DNA of 64,000 nucleotides from Beduinella massiliensis (lineage in GTDB: Bacteria > Bacillota > Clostridia > Christensenellales > Aristaeellaceae), in contig NZ_LT963430.1 of NCBI RefSeq assembly GCF_900199405.1, positions 1,116,001 through 1,180,000 on the forward strand, read 5' to 3'. Shown here piece by piece: positions 51,489-61,100 of this stretch. Under the pieces are notes generated by a model that saw nothing but the letters and a program-made list of their open reading frames with translations, did not search any database and was not told the DNA's origin. The translations under genes were made by a program, and so were the position numbers. Position 1 is the stretch's first letter. Every line of letters starts with the position of its first letter.

Positions 51489-52430
51489 ATGAAAATCGTC
51501 GTTTTGGACGGCTACGCGGCCAACCCCGGCGACCTGAGCTGGGACGCCTTTACGTCCCAGGGGGAGCTGACGGTCTACGACGCCACCCCGCAGTCGGAGG
51601 CGCTCGCCCGCATCGGGGACGCGGAGGCGGTCTTTACCAATAAGGTGATCCTGGATCGCGAAATCATCTCGCAGGCGCCGAAGCTTCGGTTCATCGGCGT
51701 CATCGCGACGGGCTACAACGTCGTGGACGTTCAGGCCGCACGGGAGCGCGGCATCGACGTGTGCAACGTGCCCGCCTACAGCACGCAGTCGGTCGCGCAG
51801 TTTACGTTCGCGCTGCTGCTGGAGCTGTGCCATCACGTGGGCAGCCACAGCGACGCGGTGCACGCGGGGCGCTGGGTCAGAAGCGATTGCTTCACGTTCT
51901 GGGATACGCCGCTGATAGAGCTTGCGGGCAAGACGATGGGCATTGTCGGCTATGGCAGCATCGGCCGAGCCGTCGCAGGCATCGCCCGGGCGATGGGGAT
52001 GGACGTGATCGCCTATACGCGCACGCCCCGGGAGCCTGAATGCGTGTCCTTTGAGGCGCTGCTTGAAAGGAGCGACGTGATTTCGCTGCACTGCCCGCTG
52101 TTTCCGGAGACGAAGGGAATCATCAATCGGGAGAGCATCGCGCGCATGAAGGACGGCGTGCTGCTGCTCAACACGGCGCGCGGGCCGCTCATCGTCGAGC
52201 AGGATTTGCGCGACGCGCTGGACAGCGGCAAGATGGCGGGCGCGGGGCTGGACGTGCTCTGCCGGGAGCCCATGGCGCCGGACTGTCCGCTGCTGGGCGC
52301 GCCGAACTGCGTCATCACGCCCCACTTCGCCTGGGCGCCGATCGAGGCGCGCCGCCGCCTCATGAACGTTTGCGCGGAAAACCTGCGCGCCTTTATCGCG
52401 GGCAGGCCGCAGAACGTGGTGAACGCATGA
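51489..52430 (+). CDS. D-2-hydroxyacid dehydrogenase (glycerate/hydroxypyruvate reductase-like)
   Basis: A 313-aa NAD(P)-dependent dehydrogenase that reduces 2-oxoacids or the reverse. The Rossmann GYGSIG (154-159), catalytic R231 in NTARGP, E260 in LCREP and H279 in ITPHFAW are all present, and length is normal. The N-terminal KIVVLDGYAANPGDLSW is characteristic of glycerate dehydrogenase-like members. GGAGG lies upstream of the ATG, and a TACAAT -10-like box lies at 51451-51456. It overlaps the lactonase gene by 4 bp (ATGA), so they form an operon. Confidence 0.93.
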   Translation: MKIVVLDGYAANPGDLSWDAFTSQGELTVYDATPQSEALARIGDAEAVFTNKVILDREIISQAPKLRFIGVIATGYNVVDVQAARERGIDVCNVPAYSTQSVAQFTFALLLELCHHVGSHSDAVHAGRWVRSDCFTFWDTPLIELAGKTMGIVGYGSIGRAVAGIARAMGMDVIAYTRTPREPECVSFEALLERSDVISLHCPLFPETKGIINRESIARMKDGVLLLNTARGPLIVEQDLRDALDSGKMAGAGLDVLCREPMAPDCPLLGAPNCVITPHFAWAPIEARRRLMNVCAENLRAFIAGRPQNVVNA

Positions 52431-53437
52431 AGATTTGGATCGGTACGTACACGTCGGGCACCGCCTCGCAGGGCATTTACCAGGCGGCGCTCGATCCATC
52501 CACCGGCGCGCTCACCGGGCTGCGGGCGGCGGGGGCGGCGCCGGATCCCTCCTATCTGCTGCGCGCGCCCGATGGGGAAAGCCTTTACGCGGTCTGCGAA
52601 TGCCCGACGTTTGCGGGCGTGCCGGGCGGCGGCGTGGCGCGCTTTTCCATTGACAAGAGCGGCCGCCTTCTCCGGCGGGAGGCGCTTCCCTCCGGCGGCG
52701 GCGCGCCCTGTCACCTCGCACGAAGCGAAGACGGGCGCTTCCTGGCCGTGGCCAATTATGGGGACGGCACGGTAAGCGTCTATGCGCTCGCGGTGGACGG
52801 CGCGCTGCATGCGCCCGTGGCGTCGCTGCGCTATGCGGCGAAGGGGCCGAACGAAGCGCGGCAGGAGTGCGCGCACGCGCATTTTTGCGCGTTTGACGGG
52901 GATGCGCTCTTTTGCTGCGACTTGGGGGCCGACCGGGTGCGCCGTTACGACGCGCGCACGTGGATCGAGCGCTCGCCCGTCCCGCTGCCCTCGGGCAGCG
53001 GCCCGCGTCATCTTCTGTTTCGCCCGGACGGCGGCTTGTTCGTGGTGAGCGAGCTGACGAGCGAGCTGTTCACGCTCCTGCCGGACGGCAGGGGCGGCTA
53101 TTCGCTCGCGGATGCGCAGCCCTGCCTGCCAGAGGACGCGGGGGAGAGCTGGGCCGCCGCCCTGCGGCAGGGGCCGGATGGCCGGCTCTTCGTCTCCAAT
53201 CGGGGTCACGACAGCGTATCCGTGTTTCGGCTCGACGCGCAGGGCTTGCCCGTGCGCGAAGGCGTCTATTCCTGCGGCGGCGCGTATCCCCGCGACCTGC
53301 TGGCGGTCGGCGAAGATTGCCTGCTCTGCGCTTGTCAGAGGTCAAACGAGGTGACCTGCCTGCGGCGGACGGCGGCGGGGTGGAGGGTCGCCTCCCGCCT
53401 CGCCGTGCCCGCGCCGGTCTGTCTGACGGCAAAATAA
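52427..53437 (+). CDS. Lactonase-family beta-propeller (6-phosphogluconolactonase-like)
   Basis: A 336-aa seven-bladed beta-propeller of the YbhE/Pgl family, with the N-terminal KIWIGTYTSGTASQGIY, the ACHLARSEDGRFLAVANYGDGTVSVY segment and repeats such as SGPRHLLFRPDG and RFLFVSNRGHDSVSVFRLD-like stretches. The family hydrolyses 6-phosphogluconolactone or related sugar lactones. Coupled to the hydroxyacid dehydrogenase gene (4-bp overlap), it may act on the product of sugar acid oxidation. It is convergent with a small RHH gene, 6 bp away. Confidence 0.88.
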   Translation: MKIWIGTYTSGTASQGIYQAALDPSTGALTGLRAAGAAPDPSYLLRAPDGESLYAVCECPTFAGVPGGGVARFSIDKSGRLLRREALPSGGGAPCHLARSEDGRFLAVANYGDGTVSVYALAVDGALHAPVASLRYAAKGPNEARQECAHAHFCAFDGDALFCCDLGADRVRRYDARTWIERSPVPLPSGSGPRHLLFRPDGGLFVVSELTSELFTLLPDGRGGYSLADAQPCLPEDAGESWAAALRQGPDGRLFVSNRGHDSVSVFRLDAQGLPVREGVYSCGGAYPRDLLAVGEDCLLCACQRSNEVTCLRRTAAGWRVASRLAVPAPVCLTAK

Positions 53438-53443
53438 AGCGAC

Positions 53444-53647
53444 CTATTCGCCGCGCTGCGCTTTGTCGTCACGCGCCATCGTTTCCTTGATGGCGCGAAG
53501 CAGAAAGCCGTTGATGGTTTCGCCGCGCTTTGCGACATGCTCCCGAAGCAGGAGCGTATCGCTTTTTTTGATCTTGCAGGTAAGCCGGTCATAGGTTTTC
53601 GCGTCATATTTTGCGTTGGCACGCTTACGGGCATCTGAAACTGGCAT
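53444..53647 (-). CDS. Small ribbon-helix-helix (Arc/CopG-like) protein
   Basis: A 67-aa protein with AGGAGG before the ATG. The pattern YDRLTCKIKKSDTLLLREHVAKRGETINGFLLRAIKETM (residues 18-56) fits the beta-strand plus two helices of a ribbon-helix-helix DNA-binding protein, with a basic N-terminus. It might be an orphan antitoxin-like or transcription regulator. No toxin gene adjoins it on the same strand; a frameshifted small gene lies divergent at 53780. Confidence 0.75.
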   Translation of the reverse strand: MPVSDARKRANAKYDAKTYDRLTCKIKKSDTLLLREHVAKRGETINGFLLRAIKETMARDDKAQRGE

Positions 53648-53779
53648 GGTGACTTCCTCCTAAAAATATAAACCTGTATAAAACGCACACGTAATACCGT
53701 TCATATTTCTAAAATAATGCACCGTTAAATGTACGGACTAACGTGTATGATGGTGACATGAAATTGAGGGGGATGCGAA

Positions 53780-54068
53780 ATGTCGGACTATTACCGCTCC
53801 TTCGAGGATTATTTCAGGTCCTGCTGCCTGAACGCCTGTACCCGCATGGCGTATCGAAACAACCGCAAAAACCCCCCGCTATCTGCGCGCCCAACGCGAA
53901 TGCGAGGAGCTTTACCGCAGGATCGGCCAAAGGCTGGGCGAGGACGCGCAGCTCATCGACCGCTACGACGCGGCCAAGGTGCACGTGATGACGTTCGACG
54001 ACGAGCACATCTACCATCAGGGGTTTCTGGACTGTATCTACCTGCTGCGCTGGCTGGGGCTTTTGTGA
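53780..54068 (+). pseudogene. Small Clostridia-type protein gene with a frameshift in a C run
   Basis: The gene begins with ATG 53780 after GAGGGGG and reads MSDYYRSFEDYFRSCCLNACTRM... to about residue 32. There the run of six C (53872-53877) shifts the frame. With five C the reading would continue as RYLRAQRECEELYRRIGQRLGEDAQLIDRYDAAKVHVMTFDDEHI...YLLRWLGLL and stop at TGA 54066-54068, a coherent protein of about 95 aa. The unshifted frame gives Arg/Pro-rich noise instead. It resembles small Clostridia proteins of a DUF family (possibly DUF6809). Either a sequencing error, a mutation or slippage at the homopolymer explains it. Confidence 0.72.
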
Positions 54069-54071
54069 GGA

Positions 54072-54653
54072 TCAGCTCTTGGGCGAGATCGCCATCTTGT
54101 ACATGAGCTTTGGAGGAAAGAGCTTTTGATAGACGGAGCGCATCTCCCGGGGAAGCGCCTCCTCCGGCTCTGCGTCCGGGCGCAGCGGCCGCGCCATCAG
54201 GTACATGGGAATCCCCCAGATGGTGTAATCGATCCCCTGCGCGAGCGAGAACCCCGCGCGCTCATAAAAGGCGATGCGCTTTTCGCGCTGCCGCCGGTCC
54301 TCCTCGCTCTCGGCAAGCTGGGGCTGTTCTACCTCCACGATGAGCGCGTCCGAGCCCTCGTAAAAGGCGCACAGGCGCGCAAGCACCGCGCTTCCCACGC
54401 CCATGGCGCGGCATTCGGGCTCCACCGCCAGAAACGAGCAGAGCACGCTGTCTTCGCCCCACGTGCATACGGCGTAGGCGACGCTCCTGCCCTCTTGCAG
54501 CACGTCGAACGCCTCCGCCGCGCCGGTCCTGAGGTAGCGGCGGAATGTGGAGAGCGGCGGACGCTCCGCGGGGATGGGAAAGTCGCGTGCAATGCGCGCG
54601 TAGAGGTCGCCGACGGCGGCGTAGGGGACGGTGCGCAGACGTAGGGAGAGCAT
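54072..54653 (-). CDS. GNAT-family N-acetyltransferase
   Basis: A 193-aa acetyltransferase. The acetyl-CoA-binding motif RAMGVGSAVLARL follows a LCSFLAVEPEC strand (motif A, about residues 75-95), with the later YERAGFSLAQGIDYTIWG segment (motif B). The target is unknown. ATG 54653 is preferred over upstream codons since the earlier residues do not fit the family. Its 3' end lies 3 bp from the convergent frameshifted gene. No clear promoter was found. Confidence 0.85.
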   Translation of the reverse strand: MLSLRLRTVPYAAVGDLYARIARDFPIPAERPPLSTFRRYLRTGAAEAFDVLQEGRSVAYAVCTWGEDSVLCSFLAVEPECRAMGVGSAVLARLCAFYEGSDALIVEVEQPQLAESEEDRRQREKRIAFYERAGFSLAQGIDYTIWGIPMYLMARPLRPDAEPEEALPREMRSVYQKLFPPKLMYKMAISPKS

Positions 54654-54813
54654 GCTTTTTTCCTCCTGTTGTTTTCGATGCTGTCCTCCCTTCGACGCGC
54701 GGGATGAAAATTCCTTTTTCCTCCCGTCTTGTCGGCGGGTTAGAATATAGCGATGTATAAGGAAAGACGCTGTTTCCAATAATCACTGCACCAAGCAAAG
54801 GAGATGTTTTGAA

Positions 54814-55593
54814 ATGGGTATTTTTGACGGCAAGGTCGCCATCATCACCGGCGGCGGCAAGGCGAAGTCCATCGGTTACGGCATCGCCGTGGCCTACGCC
54901 AAGGAGGGCGCGAACCTCACGCTCACCGGGCGCAACGAGCAGAAGCTGCTGGACGCCAAGGAGGAGCTCGAACGCCTGTATGACATCAAGGTGCTGGCGC
55001 TGCAGGCGGACGTCACCCCGGACGACGATTCCGAGGACAAGGTCAAGCAGGTGGTCAAGCAGACCGCCGAGACCTTCGGGCGGATCGACGTGCTCATCAA
55101 CAACGCGCAGGCCTCCGCCTCTGGCATCCCGCTGGCGATCCAGTCGAAGGATCACTTCGACCTGGGCATCTATTCGGGCCTGTACGCGACCTTCTATTAC
55201 ATGCGGGAGTGCTACCCCTATCTCAAGGAGACGCAGGGCTCGGTCATCAACTTCGCGTCCGGCGCGGGCCTGTTCGGCAATCAGGGGCAGAGCTCCTATG
55301 CGGCGGCAAAGGAGGGCATCCGCGGCATGTCGCGCGTGGCGGCGACGGAGTGGGGAAAGGACAACATCAACGTCAACGTCGTCTGCCCGCTGGCCATGAC
55401 CTCACAGCTCGAGAACTTCAGGGAGGCCTATCCCGAGGCCTATGAAAAGAACCTGAAGGCCGTGCCGATGGGGCGCTTCGGCGACCCGGAGAAGGACATC
55501 GGCCGCGTCTGCGTGCTGCTGGGATCACCGGATTTCAAGTACATGTCGGGCGAGACCCTGACGCTGGAGGGCGGCATGGGCCAGCGCCCGTAA
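54814..55593 (+). CDS. Short-chain dehydrogenase/reductase
   Basis: A 259-aa NAD(P)-dependent oxidoreductase. The cofactor loop reads ITGGGKAKSIGYGIA (9-25), an atypical version of TGxxxGIG, and the NNAG motif is NNAQ. The catalytic S149, Y162 and K166 (SYAAAK) are in place, and the C-terminal MSGETLTLEGGMGQ matches the FabG-like end. AAGGAGATG lies before the ATG. Substrate unknown. It is divergent from the GNAT gene and ends about 70 bp before the rplS promoter. Confidence 0.9.
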   Translation: MGIFDGKVAIITGGGKAKSIGYGIAVAYAKEGANLTLTGRNEQKLLDAKEELERLYDIKVLALQADVTPDDDSEDKVKQVVKQTAETFGRIDVLINNAQASASGIPLAIQSKDHFDLGIYSGLYATFYYMRECYPYLKETQGSVINFASGAGLFGNQGQSSYAAAKEGIRGMSRVAATEWGKDNINVNVVCPLAMTSQLENFREAYPEAYEKNLKAVPMGRFGDPEKDIGRVCVLLGSPDFKYMSGETLTLEGGMGQRP

Positions 55594-55665
55594 GGCTGCG
55601 TGAGCAGGCTGTGATGGGAAGACGGCTGTTCGGAAGCGAATGCGGGCATTGCCCGCAAAAAAGGC

Positions 55666-55694
55666 TTGTCAACGGCCGGGGCGTATGGTATAAT
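55666..55694 (+). promoter_or_regulatory. Promoter of rplS
   Basis: TTGTCA (55666-55671), 17-bp spacer, TATAAT (55689-55694). The leader of about 75 nt contains a TGTTCG/CGAACA hairpin (55721-55746). Confidence 0.85.
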
Positions 55695-55720
55695 GACCGA
55701 GTGCTAAACGGGCGGTCCTC

Positions 55721-55746
55721 TGTTCGCCTGCTTTTTTGTGCGAACA
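55721..55746 (+). ncRNA. rplS leader hairpin, possibly an L19-type leader
   Basis: TGTTCG and CGAACA pair around a 14-nt T-rich loop shortly before the AAAGGAG of rplS. Firmicutes carry an L19 leader RNA in this position; membership here is a guess from position. Confidence 0.4.
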
Positions 55747-55776
55747 CGAACGTCTATGAGGAAAGGAGAACTGACA

Positions 55777-56118
55777 ATGAGCGAAATCATCCGTTCGATT
55801 GAGCGTGAGCAGCTCCGTACCGATCGGCCTGACTTCCGCGTTGGCGACACCGTCCGCGTGTACGTCAAGGTCGTGGAAGGAAGCCGCGAGCGCCTTCAGG
55901 CGTTTGAAGGAACGGTCATGGCCAAGCGCAACGGCAGCGTCCGCGAGACCTTCACCGTCCGCCGCGTTTCTTACGGCATCGGCGTGGAGCGTACCTTCCC
56001 GCTGCATTCGCCGCGCGTCGACCGCATCGAGGTCATCCGCCGCGGCAAGGTTCGTCGTGCCAAGCTGTACTATCTGCGTGGTCTGTCCGGCAAGGCGGCG
56101 AAGATCAAGGAAAGATAA
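55777..56118 (+). CDS. rplS: Ribosomal protein L19
   Basis: A 113-aa ribosomal protein of the large subunit at the 30S interface. Family segments are the N-terminal [42 protein letters not shown], then [33 protein letters not shown] and [25 protein letters not shown] precedes the ATG. It starts the housekeeping cluster with rbgA, rnhB and yraN, the order usual in Bacillota. Confidence 0.98.
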   Translation: MSEIIRSIEREQLRTDRPDFRVGDTVRVYVKVVEGSRERLQAFEGTVMAKRNGSVRETFTVRRVSYGIGVERTFPLHSPRVDRIEVIRRGKVRRAKLYYLRGLSGKAAKIKER

Positions 56119-56216
56119 GACTCCGCATTCAAGGGGCTGCAGGCATGTGTGCTTGCGGCCTTTTGTGATTATTATGGGGATCGCCTCCAAAGCGGGGCGT
56201 GAAAGGAGGCAGACCC

Positions 56217-57158
56217 ATGCCCATCAACTGGTATCCGGGGCACATGGCGCGCGCCCGGCGGCTGCTGAGCGAGCAACTGTCCCGCGTGGACGCGGTGGTG
56301 GAGCTGTGCGACGCGCGCATGCCGCACGCCAGCCGCAACCCGGATCTGGACGCGCTTTGCAGGAGCAAAAAGCGCATTCTGATACTGAATAAGTCCGATC
56401 TGGCGGAGCCGGGGCTCACCAGCGCCTGGCTTTCCTATTTTGCGCGACAGGGCGTAGAGGCCATGGCCTATTCCTCCGTGTCGGGCAGGGCTAAGGACGT
56501 ATTTGCCCGCATCGAGCGCGCCGTGCGCCCGGAGGTCGAGCGCCAGGCGGCGCGCGGCGTCAAGAAGACGGTGCGCGTGATGGTCGTGGGCGTGCCCAAC
56601 GTCGGCAAGTCCACGTTCATCAACCGCTTGCACGGCGGCGCCATCGCCAAGACGGGGGATCGCCCCGGCGTGACGAGGGCCAACCAGTGGGTTCGCGTTA
56701 CGCCTTATCTGGAGTTGCTCGACACGCCCGGCCTGCTCTGGCCGCGTCTGGACGACCAGACGGCGGCGCGCAGGCTTTGCTACATCGGCACCATCCGCGA
56801 CCAGGTGGTGGATCACCAGATGCTGGCGATCCACCTGCTGGAGGACCTGATGGACAGCGCGCCGGAGGCTGCGATGCAGCGCTTTCGCCTGAAGGAACCC
56901 TGCGAGGGCGGGCTCGCGCTGCTGGAAAACGCCTGCCGCGGGCGCGGCTGGCTGCTGCCGGGCGGCGTGCTGGATACGGACCGCGGCGCGTCGGTCATAT
57001 TGGATGAGTTCCGCGCGGGCAAGCTCGGCCGCATGACGCTGGAGCGTCCGCCGCGCGCCAAGGCAGGCCCGACGGACCGTGCGAAAGAGCAGGCGAAGGA
57101 GGATACGGCGGATGCGAAAGGACCCGAAGGAACGCCTTCAGGAGATCACGCAGATTGA
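56217..57158 (+). CDS. rbgA: Ribosome biogenesis GTPase RbgA/YlqF
   Basis: A 313-aa circularly permuted GTPase needed for large-subunit assembly. Motif order is G4 NKSD (58-61), G1 GVPNVGKS (125-132), G2 GVT (151-153) and G3 DTPG (169-172), as in YlqF. The N-terminal MPINWYPGHM is the family start; GAAAGGAGG lies 8 nt before this ATG, six codons inside an extended frame. The C-terminal basic/acidic tail overlaps rnhB by 47 bp. Confidence 0.97.
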   Translation: MPINWYPGHMARARRLLSEQLSRVDAVVELCDARMPHASRNPDLDALCRSKKRILILNKSDLAEPGLTSAWLSYFARQGVEAMAYSSVSGRAKDVFARIERAVRPEVERQAARGVKKTVRVMVVGVPNVGKSTFINRLHGGAIAKTGDRPGVTRANQWVRVTPYLELLDTPGLLWPRLDDQTAARRLCYIGTIRDQVVDHQMLAIHLLEDLMDSAPEAAMQRFRLKEPCEGGLALLENACRGRGWLLPGGVLDTDRGASVILDEFRAGKLGRMTLERPPRAKAGPTDRAKEQAKEDTADAKGPEGTPSGDHAD

Positions 57159-57762
57159 CGCGCAGCTCTGGCAGGCAGGCCGCGCCTTCGCGGGCATCGA
57201 CGAGGCTGGGCGCGGGCCGCTGGCCGGTCCGGTGGCGACGGCCTGCGTGGTGATGCCGGGGGCGCCCCTGCTGCTGGGCGTGGACGATTCCAAGAAGCTT
57301 TCGGAAAAAAAGCGCGAGGCGCTCTTTGAAAGCATTCGGGAGACGGCGCTCTTCGTCGGCGTAGGCATCGCTACGGCGGAGGAGATCGACGAAATGAACA
57401 TCTTGCGGGCGACGAAGCGCGCGATGCAGCGCGCGGCGCAGGGAGCGCCGTGCGACCTGTTCCTGATCGACGCGGTGGATCAGATCGACCTTTCGGGCGA
57501 GGTGCGCGGCATCGTGCACGGAGACGCGCTGTGCTATTCCATCGCGGCGGCGTCGATCGTCGCCAAGGTGACGCGCGACCGTATGATGCGCGAGCTGGAC
57601 GAGCGCTACCCGCAGTACGGATTTCAGAAGCACAAGGGCTATGGCACAAAGGCGCACATCGAGGCGCTGAAGGCGTTCGGCCCCTGTCCGGAGCACCGGC
57701 GCAGCTTTATCGGCCACTTCGTGGACGTCAGCCGCTGCGCGCGCGGGGAGGCGCAGGCATGA
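57112..57762 (+). CDS. rnhB: Ribonuclease HII
   Basis: A 216-aa enzyme that cuts the RNA strand of RNA-DNA hybrids and removes misincorporated ribonucleotides. The metal-binding GIDEAGRGPLAGPV (D30, E31) motif, DSKKLSEKKRE, LIDAVDQID, and SIVAKVTRDRMM followed by KHKGYGT are present. AAGGAGG lies 10 nt before the ATG inside rbgA. Its stop overlaps the yraN start. Confidence 0.97.
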   Translation: MRKDPKERLQEITQIDAQLWQAGRAFAGIDEAGRGPLAGPVATACVVMPGAPLLLGVDDSKKLSEKKREALFESIRETALFVGVGIATAEEIDEMNILRATKRAMQRAAQGAPCDLFLIDAVDQIDLSGEVRGIVHGDALCYSIAAASIVAKVTRDRMMRELDERYPQYGFQKHKGYGTKAHIEALKAFGPCPEHRRSFIGHFVDVSRCARGEAQA

Positions 57763-58109
57763 ACCGCCGCGCGCAGGGAACGCTCGGCGAGGAACAGGCC
57801 CTCGCCTATCTCGTGGCGCACGGCATGACCGAGGTCGCGCGCAACGTACGTGCCGCTGGCGCGGAGATCGACCTCGTCATGCGCGACGGGCGCTACCTCG
57901 TCTTCGTGGAGGTCAAGCTGCGCACGGACGCGCACATGGGATTGGGGCGGGAGGCGGTGGACGCGCGAAAGCGCGCGCACATCTCGCGGGCCGCGCTTTC
58001 ATACCTTGTCTCCAGGGGCAGCGTGGACGTGCCCGTGCGCTTCGACGTGGTGGAAATCCAGGCAGGAGCCGTCCATCACATCCCGGCGGCGTTCGATTTC
58101 GCGCCCTGA
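57759..58109 (+). CDS. UPF0102 protein YraN (endonuclease-fold)
   Basis: A 116-aa protein of the YraN family, beginning with an RAQGTLGEEQALAYLVAHG segment and showing the nuclease-fold core GAEIDLVMRDGRYLVFVEVKLR (E-x-D...E-x-K). No activity is firmly established. Coupled to rnhB by a 4-bp overlap (ATGA). Next is a very large glycosyltransferase rather than the usual yifB/comM gene. Confidence 0.93.
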   Translation: MNRRAQGTLGEEQALAYLVAHGMTEVARNVRAAGAEIDLVMRDGRYLVFVEVKLRTDAHMGLGREAVDARKRAHISRAALSYLVSRGSVDVPVRFDVVEIQAGAVHHIPAAFDFAP

Positions 58110-58176
58110 TCGGGATGTTTTTGGGATTGCTTTGCGTTCATATACGGGTATAACCGCAGCATTGGGAGGTTGAACC

Positions 58177-61100
58177 ATGCGAAAAGCGATAGACCGTCTC
58201 GGGGTGTTCTTCTTAACGTGCCTGCTCCTGCTTTGCATCGGGGCGGGCGCGCTCGCGGAAGACAACCTCCTTTCAAACGGCGGCTTTGAACAGATGAGCG
58301 GCGCGCTGCCCGCCGGGTGGATCAAAGGCATGTGGGTGACGAGCGCGGGCGCGACGTACATCGAGTCCTCTGCGGACGCGCATACGGGCGAGCGCTCTGC
58401 GTTGGTTGAAAACGTGCAGGCAAACGACGCCCGCCTGGAACAGACCGTGAAGGTGAAGCCGCAGACGTATTACAGGCTTTCCGCCTGGGTCAAGGCGGAG
58501 GAGTGCGGCGAGGGGCGTAAGGGCGCGAACGTGTCGTTTGCGGACGTGTACGGCACGTCGCCCGACGTCCACGACACGGATGGCGAATGGGTGCTGCTGG
58601 AACTGTACGCGCGCACGGGCAAGGGGCAAAAGGAAGTCACCGTCATGGCGCGCGTGGGCGGCTACGGCTCGGAAAACACGGGCCGGGCCTGGTTTGACGA
58701 CGTCTCGCTGATCGAGGTAGACAGCGTGCCCGCCGGGGCCGGATACGTCGATTTGGCGACGCCTGAGCCCGAAACAGAGATAGAGGATTCGTCGGTACCG
58801 GCGGGCTTCATGATCGCCATGTTGTTTGTCGTTTCGCTCCTCTACGTCCTGGCGCTCGCCCTATCGATGCGCTCGCTTCGCAGAAAGCGTGGAGGGGGGC
58901 AGACGCTGAACGCGCTCGTCGTCCTGCTCGCGATGGCGGCCCTGATTCGGCTCGTGCTTTCGGGCCTGGTGCCCGGCTACGGCGTGGATATGGGCTGCTT
59001 TTCCGCGTGGTCGCTGCGCATGGCGGAGCTGGGTCCGGCAAACTTCTATTCGCCGGACTACTTCTGCGACTATCCGCCGGGATACCTGCTCGTGCTGCTC
59101 GTAAACGGCCTGCTGATGAAGGTGTTTCACCTGCCCTACAGCAGCGCGGCGACGGAAATGCTGCTCAAATTCGTGCCGGTCGCCTGCGACATCGCGGGCG
59201 CGGCGGTGCTCTACCGGCTGGCGCAGGGCGTCAAGACCGTCGTGCAGGTGGAGGGGGCGGATGGCCCCACGGCGACCTTCCGCGTGCGCCGCAGCGTGGA
59301 CAGCCGCGCCGCGCTGATCCTCTCGGGCCTGTACGCCTTTAACCCTGCGACGGTGATCGTCAGCGCGTGCTGGGGACAGGTGGATTCCGTGCTGGCGCTG
59401 CTGCTGCTGCTCACGCTCTTCTTCGCGGCGGAGCGCAAGTGGCATGCGTCGCTGCCGGTCTATATCGCCGCCTGTCTCACCAAGCCGCAGGCGCTGATGC
59501 TGGCGCCTCTGGGCGTCGTGGTGATCGTAAAGGCGATCGCTGTCGCCTGCAAAGAGGGAGACCGGCGGACGCTGCGCTCTCTGGGCATGGGCGCGCTGCT
59601 TTCGCTCGTGTGCTTCGCGGCGATCGTCCTGCCGTTTTCCCTGAACCAGCCGGCGGACTGGCTGATTCAGAAGTACGCGGGGACGTTGGGCTCCTACAAT
59701 TATGCGACGCTCTCCACGGGCAATCTGATGTTCCTGCTCGGCGGAAACTGGAAGGACGCGGCGGCGGCCTCGCCCCTGGGCCTGTCCTACAGCGCGCTGG
59801 GCTGGGCGCTGATGGCGTTCTCCATACTCTTATCCGTCTTTCTGTATCTCAAGGATCGGCGCGGCGACGGCTTGTTCGAGGTGAGCGCGCTGCTGCTCTC
59901 GGCGCTGTACGTGCTGGGGCCGAAGATGCACGAGCGCTACCTCATGCCGGTGCTGATTCTGCTGCTGATGGCCTACGCCCTGCGTCCCGACAAACGCACG
60001 CTGCTGGTGTTCGGCGCGTATTCCGCGGCGCTTGCGGTCAATGCCGGCATGGTGCTCGCCTTTGAGCACTTGATTGCCCCTAACGAGTGGGTGGGCTATC
60101 TGCTGGGCGCGGTCAATCTGGCGGCGCTGTGCGTGCAAGTATGGACAGCCTGGGATCACTGCGTGCGGGATCGGGCGATGGAACCCGCTCCTTTGGAGGA
60201 TGCAGGGAAAGACGGCGAGCTGGAGGAGGGCGAGGAGCCTCCGGAGGAATCGCCCGAGGATGCGCGCATGCGGGACGCGCTGCTCAAGGCGCCCGACGCG
60301 AGGCTGCACATGCGCAGGCGTGACTGGGCGCTGATGCTCGGCGTCACGCTGGCCTACGCGGCGGTGGCCTTTGTGAACCTCGGCTCCACCAAAGCGCCGC
60401 AGACGATGTGGCGTTCCAGCGCGGCGGGCGAGCAGGTCGTCTTCGACCTGGGCGAAAGGCGTGAGGACTTTAACGTCTACGTCTACGTGGGCATCTCCGA
60501 TCCGTCTTACACGATCAGCGTGAGCGAGGACGGCGAGAACTGGACGGACGAGGAACTCATGAACGAGGGCGAATGCTTCCTGTGGATCGCCCACTGCAAG
60601 CCCTACGTCAACTCGGAAGACGAGACGAAGTGGACGGGCGAGATGCAGACCTTTACGGGCCGATACGTACGGCTGACCCTGCAGGCGGCGGGCGCGGTGA
60701 TGGGGGAGGTCGGATTCCTGAATGCTGCGGATCACGCGGTGCTGCCCGTGTCAGGCGTGAGCCACACCGGCGGGGTGGAGGGGCGCGCGCAGGACGCGGC
60801 CCTGCTCATCGACGAGCAGGATACCGTGCCGGATCTGCCCTCTTACCTGAACGGCACGTACTTCGACGAGATTTATCACGCGCGCACGGGCTACGAGCAT
60901 CTGAACGGGCTGCATACGTTCGAATGGACGCATCCGCCGCTGGGCAAGCTGCTGATGGCGCTGTGCATCCATCTTTTCGGCATGACGCCCTTCGGCTGGC
61001 GCTTTGCGGGCACGGTGTCGGGCATCCTGATGCTGCCGGTGATGTACCTGCTGGGCAAGCAGCTCTTCCGGCGCACCGCCCCGGCGTTTTACGCGACGGC

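Noticed and set aside
55632-55660. GCGGGC/GCCCGC hairpin before rplS as a terminator of the SDR gene
   Set aside because: It is followed by A residues on the plus strand, not T, and on the minus strand it is followed by no T run, so no intrinsic terminator is supported.
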